From assembly GCA_963781305.1 (NCBI GenBank), contig CAWAFL010000014.1, positions 248,001 to 312,000 on the forward strand: a DNA stretch of 64,000 bases. Reading direction: 5' to 3'. Positions within the stretch are counted from its first letter, which is position 1. Each line of letters begins with the position of its first letter. The notes under the pieces are model-generated. The model searched no databases. It worked only from the letters and a program-made list of their open reading frames with translations, and was not told where the DNA came from. The translations under genes were made by a program, and so were the position numbers. Shown piece after piece: positions 51,918-61,280 of this stretch. Source of the stretch: DASXMT01 sp963781305 (lineage in GTDB: Bacteria; Actinomycetota; Acidimicrobiia; Acidimicrobiales; RAAP-2).

Positions 51918-53827
51918 AGCCGAGAGAGCATGAAGGCGAGCACGCCGACCACCCCGAGCACGATGGCCAGGGCGTAGTTACGGACGTACCCAGACTGGGC
52001 CTTGCGGACGACGCCGCCGGTCCGGCGCACCAGGGTGCCCACCCCGTTGACGGCGCCGTCGATGATGCCGTCCTCGACCACCGTGGCCGAGAACTCGGCC
52101 AAGCGGGTCCCGGTCCGGCTGAAGAGGAAGTCGAGGGCGGCGTCGATGAACCACCACCGCCGCAGGAACGTGGGCTCGAGCTCCGGGCGATCGGCTCGGC
52201 GCGTCCACAAAGCGAGGGCGATGACCACGCCGATCACGGCGATCACCGCGTCGGTGATGGCCAGCTCCCACTGGACACCGGTGCTCTCGTGGGCGTTGTA
52301 CAGGTTGGAGCCGAACACGGGGTCCACCCACTTCAGCAGGTTGTAGCGGGTCGTCCACGGAAAGCTCAGCACGCCGCCGAAGAAGGCCAGGATGGCGAGG
52401 ATGATCAGGGGGACGCGCATCGGCCACGCCGGCTCGTGAGGGGGCTCGGTGATGGGGCGGTCAGCGTGCACGCCGGGGTCGCCGGGGTCAATGGGCGGCT
52501 TGTTCCAGCGGTCCTTGCCGAAGAAGGCCAGTCCGGACAGGCGGCTCATGTAATACGCGGTGAGGAGGGCGGTCAGCAGGCCCACCACCCACAGGGCCGG
52601 GTGCCGAGCCCAGGCGGCGTCGAGCACGTCGCCCTTGGCCCAGAATCCCGACAGCGGAGGTATGCCGGCAATGGCCAGCCAGCCCACGGTGAAGGTCCAG
52701 AAGGTGAGCTGGATGTACCGGCGCAGGTTGCCCATCCGCTTCAGGTCCTGTTCGTCGTGGAGTCCGTGGATGACCGAGCCGGCCCCCAGGAACAAGAGGC
52801 CCTTGAAGAAGGCGTGGGCCACCATCAAGAAGATGGCGGCCTCGTAGGCCCCGGTCCCCACGGCCAGGAACATGTAGCCCAGCTGGGACACGGTGGAGAA
52901 GGCCAACACCTTCTTGATGTCGTTCTGGGCGCAGGCAATGGTGGCGGCCACGAAGGCGGTGGCGGCGCCGATGATGGCCACGGTGAAGGCGGCAGAGGGT
53001 GACGCATGCAGCAACGGGTTGATGCGGCACATCAGGTATACGCCGGCGGTGACCATGGTGGCCGCGTGGATCAGGGCCGAGACCGGTGTCGGGCCCTCCA
53101 TGGCATCAGCCAGCCACGGGAACAAGGGGAGCTGCGCCGACTTACCCGCTGCGCCCAGGAACAAGAGCAAGGTGATGGCGGTGATGTTGCCCGGGCCGAT
53201 CTCGGAGAGATGGGAGAAGACGATCTGGTAGTTGAGCGAGCCCACCTTCTCGAAGGTCAAGAACATGGCCAGGAGGAAGCCGACGTCGCCGACCCGGTTG
53301 TAGATGAAGGCCTTTTTACCTGCGCTGGCGGCCGAGTCCCGGGTGAACCAGAACGAGATGAGCCAGTAGGAACAGGCGCCCACTCCTTCCCAGCCGACGA
53401 AGGTGATCAACATGTTCGACCCCAGCACCAGGATCAACATGGCGGCGACGAACAGGTTCATGTACAAGAAGAACTTGGGGTAGTCCCGATCGCCCTTCAT
53501 GTACGAGATGGAGTACAGGTGGATGAGCGTGCTGATGCCGGTGATGAACAGCACCATGGTCATCGACAGCGGGTCGACGGTGAAGGCCGCGTTGACGTGA
53601 AGACCCCCCACCGGCAAGAAGGTCCAGAGCGTCTGGGTGTACGACCGGACGGGGGCGTTCACGTGCAAGAGCCCGAAAAACACCATGACGGAGACGACGA
53701 ACGACGCGGCCACAAAGATGGTGGCCACCACGCCCGCCTCGGGGTCACCCAGGCGTCGGCCGAACAGCACCTGGACGGCAAACCCGACCAGGGGCAGCAA
53801 GACAATAAGGTACGTCAGGTGGGCCAT
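51908..53827 (-). CDS. nuoL: NADH-quinone oxidoreductase subunit L
   Basis: A 639-residue antiporter-like subunit L. GWEGVGACSYWLISFWFTRDSAASAGKKAFIYNRVGDVGFLLAMF is the hallmark, with the helix-5 Glu. GAAGKSAQLPLFPWLADAMEGPTPVSALIHAATMVTAGVY carries the key Lys. The C-terminal part has the long lateral helix that clamps the membrane arm (WWFIDAALDFLFSRTGTRL region). It is distal in the proton-pumping arm. It begins 7 nt after the nuoK stop. Confidence 0.96.
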   Translation of the reverse strand: MAHLTYLIVLLPLVGFAVQVLFGRRLGDPEAGVVATIFVAASFVVSVMVFFGLLHVNAPVRSYTQTLWTFLPVGGLHVNAAFTVDPLSMTMVLFITGISTLIHLYSISYMKGDRDYPKFFLYMNLFVAAMLILVLGSNMLITFVGWEGVGACSYWLISFWFTRDSAASAGKKAFIYNRVGDVGFLLAMFLTFEKVGSLNYQIVFSHLSEIGPGNITAITLLLFLGAAGKSAQLPLFPWLADAMEGPTPVSALIHAATMVTAGVYLMCRINPLLHASPSAAFTVAIIGAATAFVAATIACAQNDIKKVLAFSTVSQLGYMFLAVGTGAYEAAIFLMVAHAFFKGLLFLGAGSVIHGLHDEQDLKRMGNLRRYIQLTFWTFTVGWLAIAGIPPLSGFWAKGDVLDAAWARHPALWVVGLLTALLTAYYMSRLSGLAFFGKDRWNKPPIDPGDPGVHADRPITEPPHEPAWPMRVPLIILAILAFFGGVLSFPWTTRYNLLKWVDPVFGSNLYNAHESTGVQWELAITDAVIAVIGVVIALALWTRRADRPELEPTFLRRWWFIDAALDFLFSRTGTRLAEFSATVVEDGIIDGAVNGVGTLVRRTGGVVRKAQSGYVRNYALAIVLGVVGVLAFMLSRLWW

Positions 53828-53834
53828 CGGCCGC

Positions 53835-54140
53835 TCAGCCCTTCATCAGGTGGAGGTCGTCGGCCGTGGCGTTGGCCCGCCGTCGGAAGATGGCTACCAC
53901 GATGCCGAGCCCCACGACCACCTCAGCGGCGGCCACCACCAGCACGAAGAAGACCAGGACCTGACCGCCGATGTCGTTCATCATGCGAGCGAAGGTGACA
54001 AAGGTCAGGTTGGCGGCGTTGAGCATCAGCTCCACGCACATGAACATCACCAGCACGTTGCGCCGGATCAGCAGCCCGAGGGCCCCGATCGAGAACAGTA
54101 CGGCTGCCAGTCCCAGGTACCAGGCCCCGGCGATGGTCAC
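53835..54140 (-). CDS. nuoK: NADH-quinone oxidoreductase subunit K
   Basis: A 101-residue three-helix subunit. NVLVMFMCVELMLNAANLTFVTFA contains Glu in the second helix, one of the two essential Glu residues; the second is in VLVVAAAEVVVGLGIVVAIFRR. It forms part of the E-channel of complex I. The start overlaps the nuoJ stop by 4 nt. Confidence 0.95.
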   Translation of the reverse strand: MTIAGAWYLGLAAVLFSIGALGLLIRRNVLVMFMCVELMLNAANLTFVTFARMMNDIGGQVLVFFVLVVAAAEVVVGLGIVVAIFRRRANATADDLHLMKG

Positions 54141-54859
54141 GGTGCCACCTCCTCGTCGATGGTCGCGGTAGTCGAATCGATGCCCTCGCCGATGGTGGAG
54201 GCGGTCGCATCACCGGTGCTGTCACCGGCGCTCTCAAAGGCCTCCCCGGTGGCGTCGATGGCGTCAGGCACGGGTTTGTCCCCCGATGGGGGCCGGCGAG
54301 CCAGGACCACCGCACCGACGACGGCGATGACCAACAACGCGGAGGTCACTTCGAAGGGGAACAGGTAGGTGGTGAACACCGAGTGACCCAGCTTGAACAC
54401 GTTGCTGCCAGGACCGTTGGCCCGTCCCGCTACCGAGGGCTTGCCCGTGGTCCAGTGGGAGACCAGGCCCAAAATGAGCACGCCGGCCAGGGCCAGGGCG
54501 ACCAGGCCCGCGGCGAGCGGACGCTGGCCGCGCAGGGGTTCGGCCCTCACGCTCTCGGTCTTGTCCACGCCCAAGAACATGATGACGAACAAGAAGAGCA
54601 CGACGATGGCGCCGGCATAGACGATCACCTGCACCGCGGCCAGGAAATCGGCCCGCTGGAGGACGAAGAGCACGGCGATCCCGAACAGGGTCATGACCAG
54701 CATCAAGGCGGCATGGACCGGGTTGCGGGCGATGACCACCCCGATGGCCCCGGCCAGCACGATGGCCGCCGCCACCACGAAGGTACCGATGTCCGACCAC
54801 GAGGCGTGGGTGGCGGCCAGCTGAGTGATGATGGCCCCGTGCACGAAGGTAAGCATCAC
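54137..54859 (-). CDS. nuoJ: NADH-quinone oxidoreductase subunit J
   Basis: A 240-residue five-helix subunit. RNPVHAALMLVMTLFGIAVLFVLQRADFLAAVQVIVYAGAIVVLFLFVIMFLGVD is the family core, including the pi-bulge helix near the second half. It helps couple quinone chemistry to proton movement. The C-terminal 45 residues are acidic and Ser/Thr-rich and longer than in many homologues. The start overlaps the nuoI stop by 4 nt. Confidence 0.95.
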   Translation of the reverse strand: MMLTFVHGAIITQLAATHASWSDIGTFVVAAAIVLAGAIGVVIARNPVHAALMLVMTLFGIAVLFVLQRADFLAAVQVIVYAGAIVVLFLFVIMFLGVDKTESVRAEPLRGQRPLAAGLVALALAGVLILGLVSHWTTGKPSVAGRANGPGSNVFKLGHSVFTTYLFPFEVTSALLVIAVVGAVVLARRPPSGDKPVPDAIDATGEAFESAGDSTGDATASTIGEGIDSTTATIDEEVAP

Positions 54860-55854
54860 TGACCACCCCCGTCAGGGGCAGCCCGACCCGGTGCGGACTG
54901 ATCCCCCTCAGGTGCAGCCTGCCCCGGTGCGGCCTGACCCGGTGCGGCGTCAGCGGGTGCGCCACCGCCGGTCGGCACGGCGGGGGGAAGGGAGTCAGCC
55001 ACCGCTTGGGCCGTCTTGCCCCGGTCGCTGTTCCCGGCCGAGAGGGCTTTGGTGTAGTCGGCGTCCGCCTTCGCCTTGTGCTTGCGGCTGGCGCTGGGCG
55101 AGAACCGCTCCGCCTTCTCGATCATCCGGCCGATGGCGCCGCGAGGACCGCGCTTGGCCGCCGGGAGATCGCTGGTCTGCAGGTGGCGCTCGAGGGTGTC
55201 CCGCAAGGGCTTGGAGCCGGTGGTGGCGTCGTCCCGCTTGCCGCTCTGGCCCCCTTCGGGTGAGCGCACCCCGTAGCCCAGGTCCCCCGACCACTGAACC
55301 TGGCCCTCGTAGGCGGCACTACCCGACGGCGAGGTGGCCCGCATCCACCCCGAGGTGTAGAGATCGTCGCCCTCCCGCCAGTCCTCCCACGGCAGCTTCT
55401 TGGGCATGCCGTCGTCGTCGACCAGGAGCTCCTCTTTGGTGTAGATGGCGTCGGACCGATTGGTGAACGAGAACTCGAACATCTTGGACTCGGTGATGGC
55501 CTCGGTGGGACACGCCTCCACGCACATGTCGCAGTGGATGCACCGCAGGAAGTTGATCTCGTAGATGAAGCCGTAGCGCTCGCCGGGCGAGACGGGATCG
55601 TCGGGCGGGTTGTCCAGGCCGCGCACGTAGATGCAGTCGGCCGGGCACACCCCGGCACACAGCTCGCACCCGATGCACTTCTCCATCCCGTCCTCGTACC
55701 GGTTGAGGACGTGGCGGCCGTGCTGGCGCGGCTGCTTGGGCCGCTTCTCCTCGGGGTACTGCCGGGTCACCGGCAGGCGCCCCAGGTGCTCGAGGGTCAG
55801 CTTGAAGCCACCCAGGAAGTTCTGTCGCTGGCGGGGGGGATCAGGGGTGGCCAT
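54856..55854 (-). CDS. nuoI: NADH-quinone oxidoreductase subunit I
   Basis: A 332-residue ferredoxin-like subunit with two 4Fe-4S motifs, Cys60/63/66/70 (CIGCELCAGVC) and Cys105/108/111/115 (CIHCDMCVEAC). They bind clusters N6a and N6b on the way to quinone. Known NuoI proteins are often 160-220 residues; here a hydrophilic tail of over 120 residues ends in AAPGQ/APEG repeats. The ATG overlaps the nuoH stop by 1 nt. Confidence 0.95.
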   Translation of the reverse strand: MATPDPPRQRQNFLGGFKLTLEHLGRLPVTRQYPEEKRPKQPRQHGRHVLNRYEDGMEKCIGCELCAGVCPADCIYVRGLDNPPDDPVSPGERYGFIYEINFLRCIHCDMCVEACPTEAITESKMFEFSFTNRSDAIYTKEELLVDDDGMPKKLPWEDWREGDDLYTSGWMRATSPSGSAAYEGQVQWSGDLGYGVRSPEGGQSGKRDDATTGSKPLRDTLERHLQTSDLPAAKRGPRGAIGRMIEKAERFSPSASRKHKAKADADYTKALSAGNSDRGKTAQAVADSLPPAVPTGGGAPADAAPGQAAPGQAAPEGDQSAPGRAAPDGGGQ

Positions 55855-57110
55855 CAGTCGTCACTCGGCTCGGGAGGAAGGGGGACGAGCTCCGGTCGGT
55901 TCCAGAGCCGCCCGCCCACAGGCGGGATGATCGGCTCGTCCTCTTGTCGAGCGTCGCCCACGGCGAAGGCCCGCTTGATGAGCACCGCGCAGGCCACCAC
56001 GGCAACGACGATGCCCACTCCCCACCAGGCGGCGAGCCTGAATCCGGCCACGATCATCAGCCAGGCCAGGGACAGCGGGATGAGTCGCTTCCAGCCCAGG
56101 TCCATGAGCTGGTCGTAGCGCAGGCGGGGCAGTGCCGCCCGCAGCCACACGTAGAGGAAGAGGAACACGATGGTCTTGGCCAGGAACCACAGGATGGGCC
56201 AGAGCCAGTAGGTGTGGGGAATGTGAGGGATGGGCCCGTCGGGGCCGCCGAAGAAGAGGGTCACCACGATGGCCGACATGGTGATGGTGTTCATGAACTC
56301 GGCCAGGTAGAAGAGGGCGAAGCGGATGGACGAGTACTCGGTGTTGAACCCGCCGACCAGCTCGGAGTCGGCCTCGGTCAGGTCGAAGGGGGGCCGGTTC
56401 GTCTCGGCGGTCACCGCAACCAGGAAGATGAGGAACGGGACGACCGCCAGGCGGATGACGTTCCACTGCCACAGGTGCCCAGCCTGGGAGTCGACGATGG
56501 CCCGGGTGGAGAGCGAGCCGGTGATGAGGACCACGGTCACCGTGGTCAGCCCCAAGGCCGCCTCGTAGGAGATCATCTGGGCCGATGCCCGGACCGACCC
56601 GAGCAATGGGTACTTCGAGCCAGAAGACCAGCCGGCCAGCATGATCCCGTAGACGCCGATGGAGGACATGGCCAGCAACCACAGGATGCCCATGGGCGGG
56701 TCGGCCAGCTGCAGCTCGAAGGTGTGGCCAGCCACGGTCACGAGTCCGCCGACGGGCACGATGGCGAAGGTCAGGAAAGCCGGGAGGATGACCAGGTATG
56801 GCGCCAGCTTGAAGACGAACCGGTCCGACTGTTCGGGGATCAGGTCCTCCTTGAAGAACAGCTTGATCCCGTCGGCCAGGGTCTGGAGGAGGCCGAAGGG
56901 GCCCGCCCGGTTGGGGCCGATGCGGCTCTGCATGTCGGAGATGACCTTGCGCTCGAACCAGATCATCAGGATCACGGCCACCATCAGCGCGGCGAAGACG
57001 ACCACCGCTTTGATCAGGACGATCAGGAAGATGGCCAGCCCCACGTTGTTGGTCGGGAAGAGCGGGTCGGTGGCGATGAAGGGCGTCACCGCGTGGAAGG
57101 CAGGGATCAT
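55854..57110 (-). CDS. nuoH: NADH-quinone oxidoreductase subunit H
   Basis: A 418-residue eight-helix subunit. WFERKVISDMQSRIGPNRAGPFGLLQTLADGIKLFFKED is the N-terminal signature. NRPPFDLTEADSELVGGFNTEYSS is the quinone-site loop with its run of acidic residues. It builds the quinone chamber with NuoB and NuoD. The start overlaps nuoG by 4 nt. A hydrophilic C-terminal tail of about 35 residues is present. Confidence 0.96.
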   Translation of the reverse strand: MIPAFHAVTPFIATDPLFPTNNVGLAIFLIVLIKAVVVFAALMVAVILMIWFERKVISDMQSRIGPNRAGPFGLLQTLADGIKLFFKEDLIPEQSDRFVFKLAPYLVILPAFLTFAIVPVGGLVTVAGHTFELQLADPPMGILWLLAMSSIGVYGIMLAGWSSGSKYPLLGSVRASAQMISYEAALGLTTVTVVLITGSLSTRAIVDSQAGHLWQWNVIRLAVVPFLIFLVAVTAETNRPPFDLTEADSELVGGFNTEYSSIRFALFYLAEFMNTITMSAIVVTLFFGGPDGPIPHIPHTYWLWPILWFLAKTIVFLFLYVWLRAALPRLRYDQLMDLGWKRLIPLSLAWLMIVAGFRLAAWWGVGIVVAVVACAVLIKRAFAVGDARQEDEPIIPPVGGRLWNRPELVPLPPEPSDD

Positions 57111-59983
57111 GGCGTCTCCATTCGCAGCTCGGTGACCGGCAGCGAGGAGTCGATCAGGTCGCCGGCCGTCCCCCGGCCCAGCGGGACGTTGAAGTCGACG
57201 GCCACCACCCGGCGGGGAAGGGTCGGGTCGGGATCGACCTCGACCACGGCCGAGGCCCGGGCCGTCCGGACCCGGACCTGACCACCGGCGGCCACGCCGA
57301 GGTCGTCGAGATCGTGGGGGTTGGCCCGAAGCGGGGAGGCGGCCACCAGGCCGGCCAGCGCCGGGATCGACTGCACGGCCGCGCCATGGTCATAGAGGCG
57401 GCGCCCGGCCAACAGGCGATGGGAATAGCTGTCGGTGATGGGCACGCGAGGAACCTGGAGCTCGACCGGTCCACTGATCAGCGGCGGCAGGGCAGCCGAG
57501 TCGGCGCCGTTGCCACTGCCGGCCCCGCTGCCACTGCCGTTGCCAGCCCGACCAGCGGACGGGTCGGCGGCCGTATCGGCCGTCGGGAACTCGGCAAAGC
57601 CGGCCCGAGCCGGCGCACCCTGGCGCTCCACCGACTGCACGCCGGGGACGGCGATGGGATCGAGCGGGGCGGCCAGCCGGCGGCGGGAGAGCTCGACCGG
57701 CGTGGCCGTCATGGGGGCCACGATGCCGTCCACTGAGGCGGCCACCTCGAGGACGGCCCCGGTGATGCCGCGGTACGCCGGAGCCAGCCGCTCGATCTCG
57801 TCCCACACCTCGGCCAGCGAGTCGAGGCCCAGGTCACCACCCAGGTGCACGGCCAGCTCGACGGCGATCACCCAGTCAGCCCAGGCCTGGCCGGGAGCGA
57901 CCAGCTTCTGGCCCACCCGGCTGATCCGTCCCTCGATGTTGGTGGTCGTGCCCGGCCGCTCGTGATCGGCGGCCACCGGCAACACCACGTCGGCATGGGC
58001 GGTGGAGGCGTCGGGGGAGGTGGCGATGGACACGATGAAGTCGATGTTGTCGAGGGCCCGTTGGGCCAGCCCGCGGTCGGGGAAGTCCGTGCGGGGGTCG
58101 GCCCCCAACAAGACCAGGGCACCGAGGTGGCCGGCCTCAGCGGCACCGAGCATGCCCGCGGTGTCGAGCCCGCGCTCGGCCGGCACCGATCCCCACGCCT
58201 CGGCGAACCAGTCGCGCCCGGCCTCGAGGGTGGTCCGCCCCGGGAGCAGGCCCGGGGCCAGCCCCATGTCGAGGGCGCCGTTGACGTTGCCGCGGCGCAG
58301 GGCGGGCAGGAACCGAGCGTTGGGCAGCGCGGCGGCGAACCTCTGGGCGGCCTCCGCCACCAGGGCCGCGTCCTCGGCCAGCGACGGTCGGCCCACCACC
58401 ACCACCACGTTCTCGGCGGCGACCAGGCGACGGGCCTCGGCCAGCACATCGGCGTCGACGCCCTCGGGGGCGGGAGCGCCGTCGACAGCGTCGTCGGCCA
58501 CCACCACCGCGGCGGCCAGACCGGAGGCCTCGCCGGCCCGGTAGCGGAGCGATGCTGCGGCGTACGGGGTGAGCGAGGTGGTCTGGGGCGACAGCTCGAC
58601 CACGGACAGGTCGCCGTCGACCACGGCGGACCGCAGGCGCAAGAAGAGGACGGGGAGCTCCTCGCGCAGATCGCCGGACAACAGCACGACGGTGTCGGCC
58701 GTAGCCGCCTGGTCGATGGTGGCCCGGGGTAGGCCGAGCACGAACTCGGGCGGGAGGCCGTCGCCCAGCTGGGCGTCGACTGAATCGGTGCCCAGGATGC
58801 CCTTGGCCAGCTTGGCCCAGGCGTAGGCCCCCTCGTTGGTGAGCCGGGCGCCGCCGATGACCCCGACCCCCCTGGCGCTGGAGCCGGCAGCGCTGGAGCC
58901 GGCAGCGCTGGAGCCGGCAGCGCTGGAGCCGGCAGCGCTGGAACCGGCGGACTTGGAACCGGCGGACTTGGAACCGGCGGCTTTCTTCAGTCCGTCAGCC
59001 ACCGCCCGCAGCGCTTCGTACCAGGTGGCCGGGACCAGCTCGCCGTTCTTGCGGACCATGGGCTCGACCAGGCGCTCGTCGCTGTTGACCGACTCGTAGG
59101 CGAAGCGACCCTTGTCGCACAGCCAGCCGTGGTTGACCGGCTCGGCGTCGATACCCATGAGGCGGGTGACCCGGTTGGCCGACGACTGCACGGCCACCCG
59201 GCACCCCACCGCGCAGGTGGTGCAGGTGGACTCCACCTGGTCGAGGTCCCAGGGGCGGGCGGTGAACCGGTACTGGGTGGCGGTGAGCGCCCCCACCGGG
59301 CAGATCTGGATGGTGTTGCCCGAGAAGTAGGAGGTGAATGGCAGCTCGGGGAAGGTGTTGATCTCGAGCTGGTCGCCCCGTCCGATGAAGTCGATCTCGG
59401 CCTCGCCGGCGATCTCGGCGGCAAAGCGGGTGCAGCGGCCGCACTGGATACAGCGCTCGCGGTCGAGCAGCACCAGGTCGGAGATGGGGACGGGCTTCTC
59501 GAAGTGGCGCTTCTCCTCCACGAACCGGCTCTCGCCCGGCCCGTAAGCCAGGGTCTGGTCCTGGAGGGGGCACTCGCCGCCCTTGTCGCACACGGGGCAG
59601 TCCAGCGGGTGGTTGATCAGGAGGAACTCGAGCACCCCGTCCTGGGCCTTCTTCACCTTGTCCGAGGTGGTCACCACCTCGGAGCCCTCGGCCACCTCCA
59701 CGAAGCACGAGGGCTGCAGCGAGGCGCCGCGGGGGCCGCTCACCTCGACCAGGCACATCCGGCACATGCCCACCGGCTTCATGCGCGGGTGGTAGCAGAA
59801 CCGGGGGATGAAGGTCCCGGCTCGCTCCGCTGCGGCAATGAGCATCTCGCCCTTGCGGCCGACCACGGGCCGGCCGTCGAGGGTGAAATGAACGGCCTCT
59901 TCAGCCGGGACCGGCGGCGCGGCGGGGCTGGCCACCGGGATGACGGCGCCAGCGACCGGGGCGGAGGGGGTGGGCTCACTCAT
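57107..59983 (-). CDS. nuoG: NADH-quinone oxidoreductase subunit G
   Basis: A 958-residue iron-sulfur subunit. Cluster N1b: Cys63, Cys74, Cys77, Cys93. N5: His125, Cys129, Cys132, Cys138. N4: Cys178, Cys181, Cys184, Cys228. The molybdopterin-like domain also keeps the extra N7 ligands Cys254, Cys257, Cys261, Cys289 (CTTCAVGC ... WLCDKGRF), which only some bacteria have. It relays electrons from NuoF to NuoI. ATG 59983 (MSEPTPSAP) is chosen; the frame is open upstream but overlaps nuoF. A SSAAG repeat is inserted near residues 335-370. It overlaps nuoF by 8 nt. Confidence 0.95.
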   Translation of the reverse strand: MSEPTPSAPVAGAVIPVASPAAPPVPAEEAVHFTLDGRPVVGRKGEMLIAAAERAGTFIPRFCYHPRMKPVGMCRMCLVEVSGPRGASLQPSCFVEVAEGSEVVTTSDKVKKAQDGVLEFLLINHPLDCPVCDKGGECPLQDQTLAYGPGESRFVEEKRHFEKPVPISDLVLLDRERCIQCGRCTRFAAEIAGEAEIDFIGRGDQLEINTFPELPFTSYFSGNTIQICPVGALTATQYRFTARPWDLDQVESTCTTCAVGCRVAVQSSANRVTRLMGIDAEPVNHGWLCDKGRFAYESVNSDERLVEPMVRKNGELVPATWYEALRAVADGLKKAAGSKSAGSKSAGSSAAGSSAAGSSAAGSSAAGSSARGVGVIGGARLTNEGAYAWAKLAKGILGTDSVDAQLGDGLPPEFVLGLPRATIDQAATADTVVLLSGDLREELPVLFLRLRSAVVDGDLSVVELSPQTTSLTPYAAASLRYRAGEASGLAAAVVVADDAVDGAPAPEGVDADVLAEARRLVAAENVVVVVGRPSLAEDAALVAEAAQRFAAALPNARFLPALRRGNVNGALDMGLAPGLLPGRTTLEAGRDWFAEAWGSVPAERGLDTAGMLGAAEAGHLGALVLLGADPRTDFPDRGLAQRALDNIDFIVSIATSPDASTAHADVVLPVAADHERPGTTTNIEGRISRVGQKLVAPGQAWADWVIAVELAVHLGGDLGLDSLAEVWDEIERLAPAYRGITGAVLEVAASVDGIVAPMTATPVELSRRRLAAPLDPIAVPGVQSVERQGAPARAGFAEFPTADTAADPSAGRAGNGSGSGAGSGNGADSAALPPLISGPVELQVPRVPITDSYSHRLLAGRRLYDHGAAVQSIPALAGLVAASPLRANPHDLDDLGVAAGGQVRVRTARASAVVEVDPDPTLPRRVVAVDFNVPLGRGTAGDLIDSSLPVTELRMETP
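58875..58979 (-). repeat. Seven 15 bp repeats inside nuoG
   Basis: gcgctggagccggca and close variants occur seven times in register. They encode (SSAAG)n and SKSAG in the linker before GVGVIGGARLTNEG. Confidence 0.92.
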
Positions 59984-61280
59984 ACGGGCAGCCTCCCTCT
60001 TTGACGTGGACCAGGAACTCGTCGCGGAACATCTTGATGGCCGACGCGATCGACGAGGGGATGGAGGGTCCGAGGACGCAGATGGTCGTCTGCTGGGGTG
60101 GCCAGGTGAGCCCGGGGGCGATGTTGTCGCACACGTCGAGCAGCAGGTCGAGGTCCTCTTCGCGGCCCAGTCCCGACTCGATGCGCTCCATGATCTTGAG
60201 CAGCCAGCCCGAGCCCTCGCGGCACGGCGTGCACTGCCCGCACGACTCCCGGGCGAAGAACTTGGTGATGCGCCACGAGGCGCGCACGGAACAGGTGTGG
60301 TCGTCCATGACCACCACCGAGCCCGAGCCCAGCATGGAGCCCGCCTCCGCCACCTCGTCCTGCCCCAGGGGGAGGTCGATCTGGTCGGGACCAAACCACG
60401 GGGCGGACACGCCGCCGGGGATGAACGCCTTCAGCTCACGGCCGTGGCGGATCCCGCCGCCCAGGACCGGGGCGTGGATGAGGTCGTGGAACGTGGTCTT
60501 CACCATCTCCACCTCGAAGACGCCGGGCTTGTTGACGTGACCGGCCAGGGCGAACAGCCGGGTGCCGGTGGAGCGCCCCGCGCCGAGGGCGGTGAAGGCG
60601 TCGCGACCGTGGCCGATGATCCACGGCAGGCTCGACATGGTCTCCACGTTGTTGACCACGGTGGGCTCCCCGTAGAGGCCGATGGCGGCGGGGAAGAACG
60701 GCGGCTTGATGCGGGGGAATCCGCGCTTGCCCTCGAGCGACTCGAGCAGCGCGGTCTCCTCGCCGCAGATGTAGGCCCCGGCACCCGGGTGCACCACGAC
60801 GTCGACCGAGAACCCGGAGCCGAAGATGTCGGCGCCCACCGCCCCGAGGGCGTAGGCGTCGTTCAGGGCCGCCTGCACCCGCTCCAGGCCGAGGGCGAAT
60901 TCGCCCCGGATATAGATGAACACCTGGGTCACCTGCAGTGCGTAGGCGGCGATGAGCACGCCCTCGAGGAGCTGGTGTGGATCGCGCTCGATCAGCAGGT
61001 GGTCCTTGAACGTGGCCGGCTCGCTCTCATCGCCGTTGATCACCAGGTAGGTGACCGGCGCCTTGCGGAGCATGGACCACTTCCGGCCGGCCGGGAACCC
61101 TGCCCCGCCCCGGCCCAGCAGGCTGACCGCGTCCACCTCGGCCGCCACTTCCTCGGGGGTCATGGTCAACGCCTTGCGCAGGCCGTCGTACCCTCCCGTG
61201 GCCAGGTACCGCTCGAGGGTGTAGGAGTCGTCGTACTGGAGGCGCGAGGTGACGATCTTGGGCGCGTCGGTGATGGTCAT
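59976..61280 (-). CDS. nuoF: NADH-quinone oxidoreductase subunit F
   Basis: A 434-residue NADH-binding subunit. GRGGAGFPAGRKW near residues 57-69 and INGDESEPATFKDH near 81-94 bind FMN and NADH. Cluster N3 is held by Cys347, Cys350, Cys353 (CGQCTPCREGSGW) and Cys401. It oxidises NADH and hands electrons to the iron-sulfur chain. Its start is one base from the nuoE stop region, so translation is coupled. Confidence 0.96.
   Translation of the reverse strand: MTITDAPKIVTSRLQYDDSYTLERYLATGGYDGLRKALTMTPEEVAAEVDAVSLLGRGGAGFPAGRKWSMLRKAPVTYLVINGDESEPATFKDHLLIERDPHQLLEGVLIAAYALQVTQVFIYIRGEFALGLERVQAALNDAYALGAVGADIFGSGFSVDVVVHPGAGAYICGEETALLESLEGKRGFPRIKPPFFPAAIGLYGEPTVVNNVETMSSLPWIIGHGRDAFTALGAGRSTGTRLFALAGHVNKPGVFEVEMVKTTFHDLIHAPVLGGGIRHGRELKAFIPGGVSAPWFGPDQIDLPLGQDEVAEAGSMLGSGSVVVMDDHTCSVRASWRITKFFARESCGQCTPCREGSGWLLKIMERIESGLGREEDLDLLLDVCDNIAPGLTWPPQQTTICVLGPSIPSSIASAIKMFRDEFLVHVKEGGCPYE

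Noticed and set aside
55944..57281. A 445-codon plus-strand frame opposite nuoH
   Set aside because: It is His/Asp/Gly/Glu-rich antisense shadow of nuoH without any domain. Similar plus-strand frames opposite nuoN, nuoL and nuoG were rejected for the same reason.
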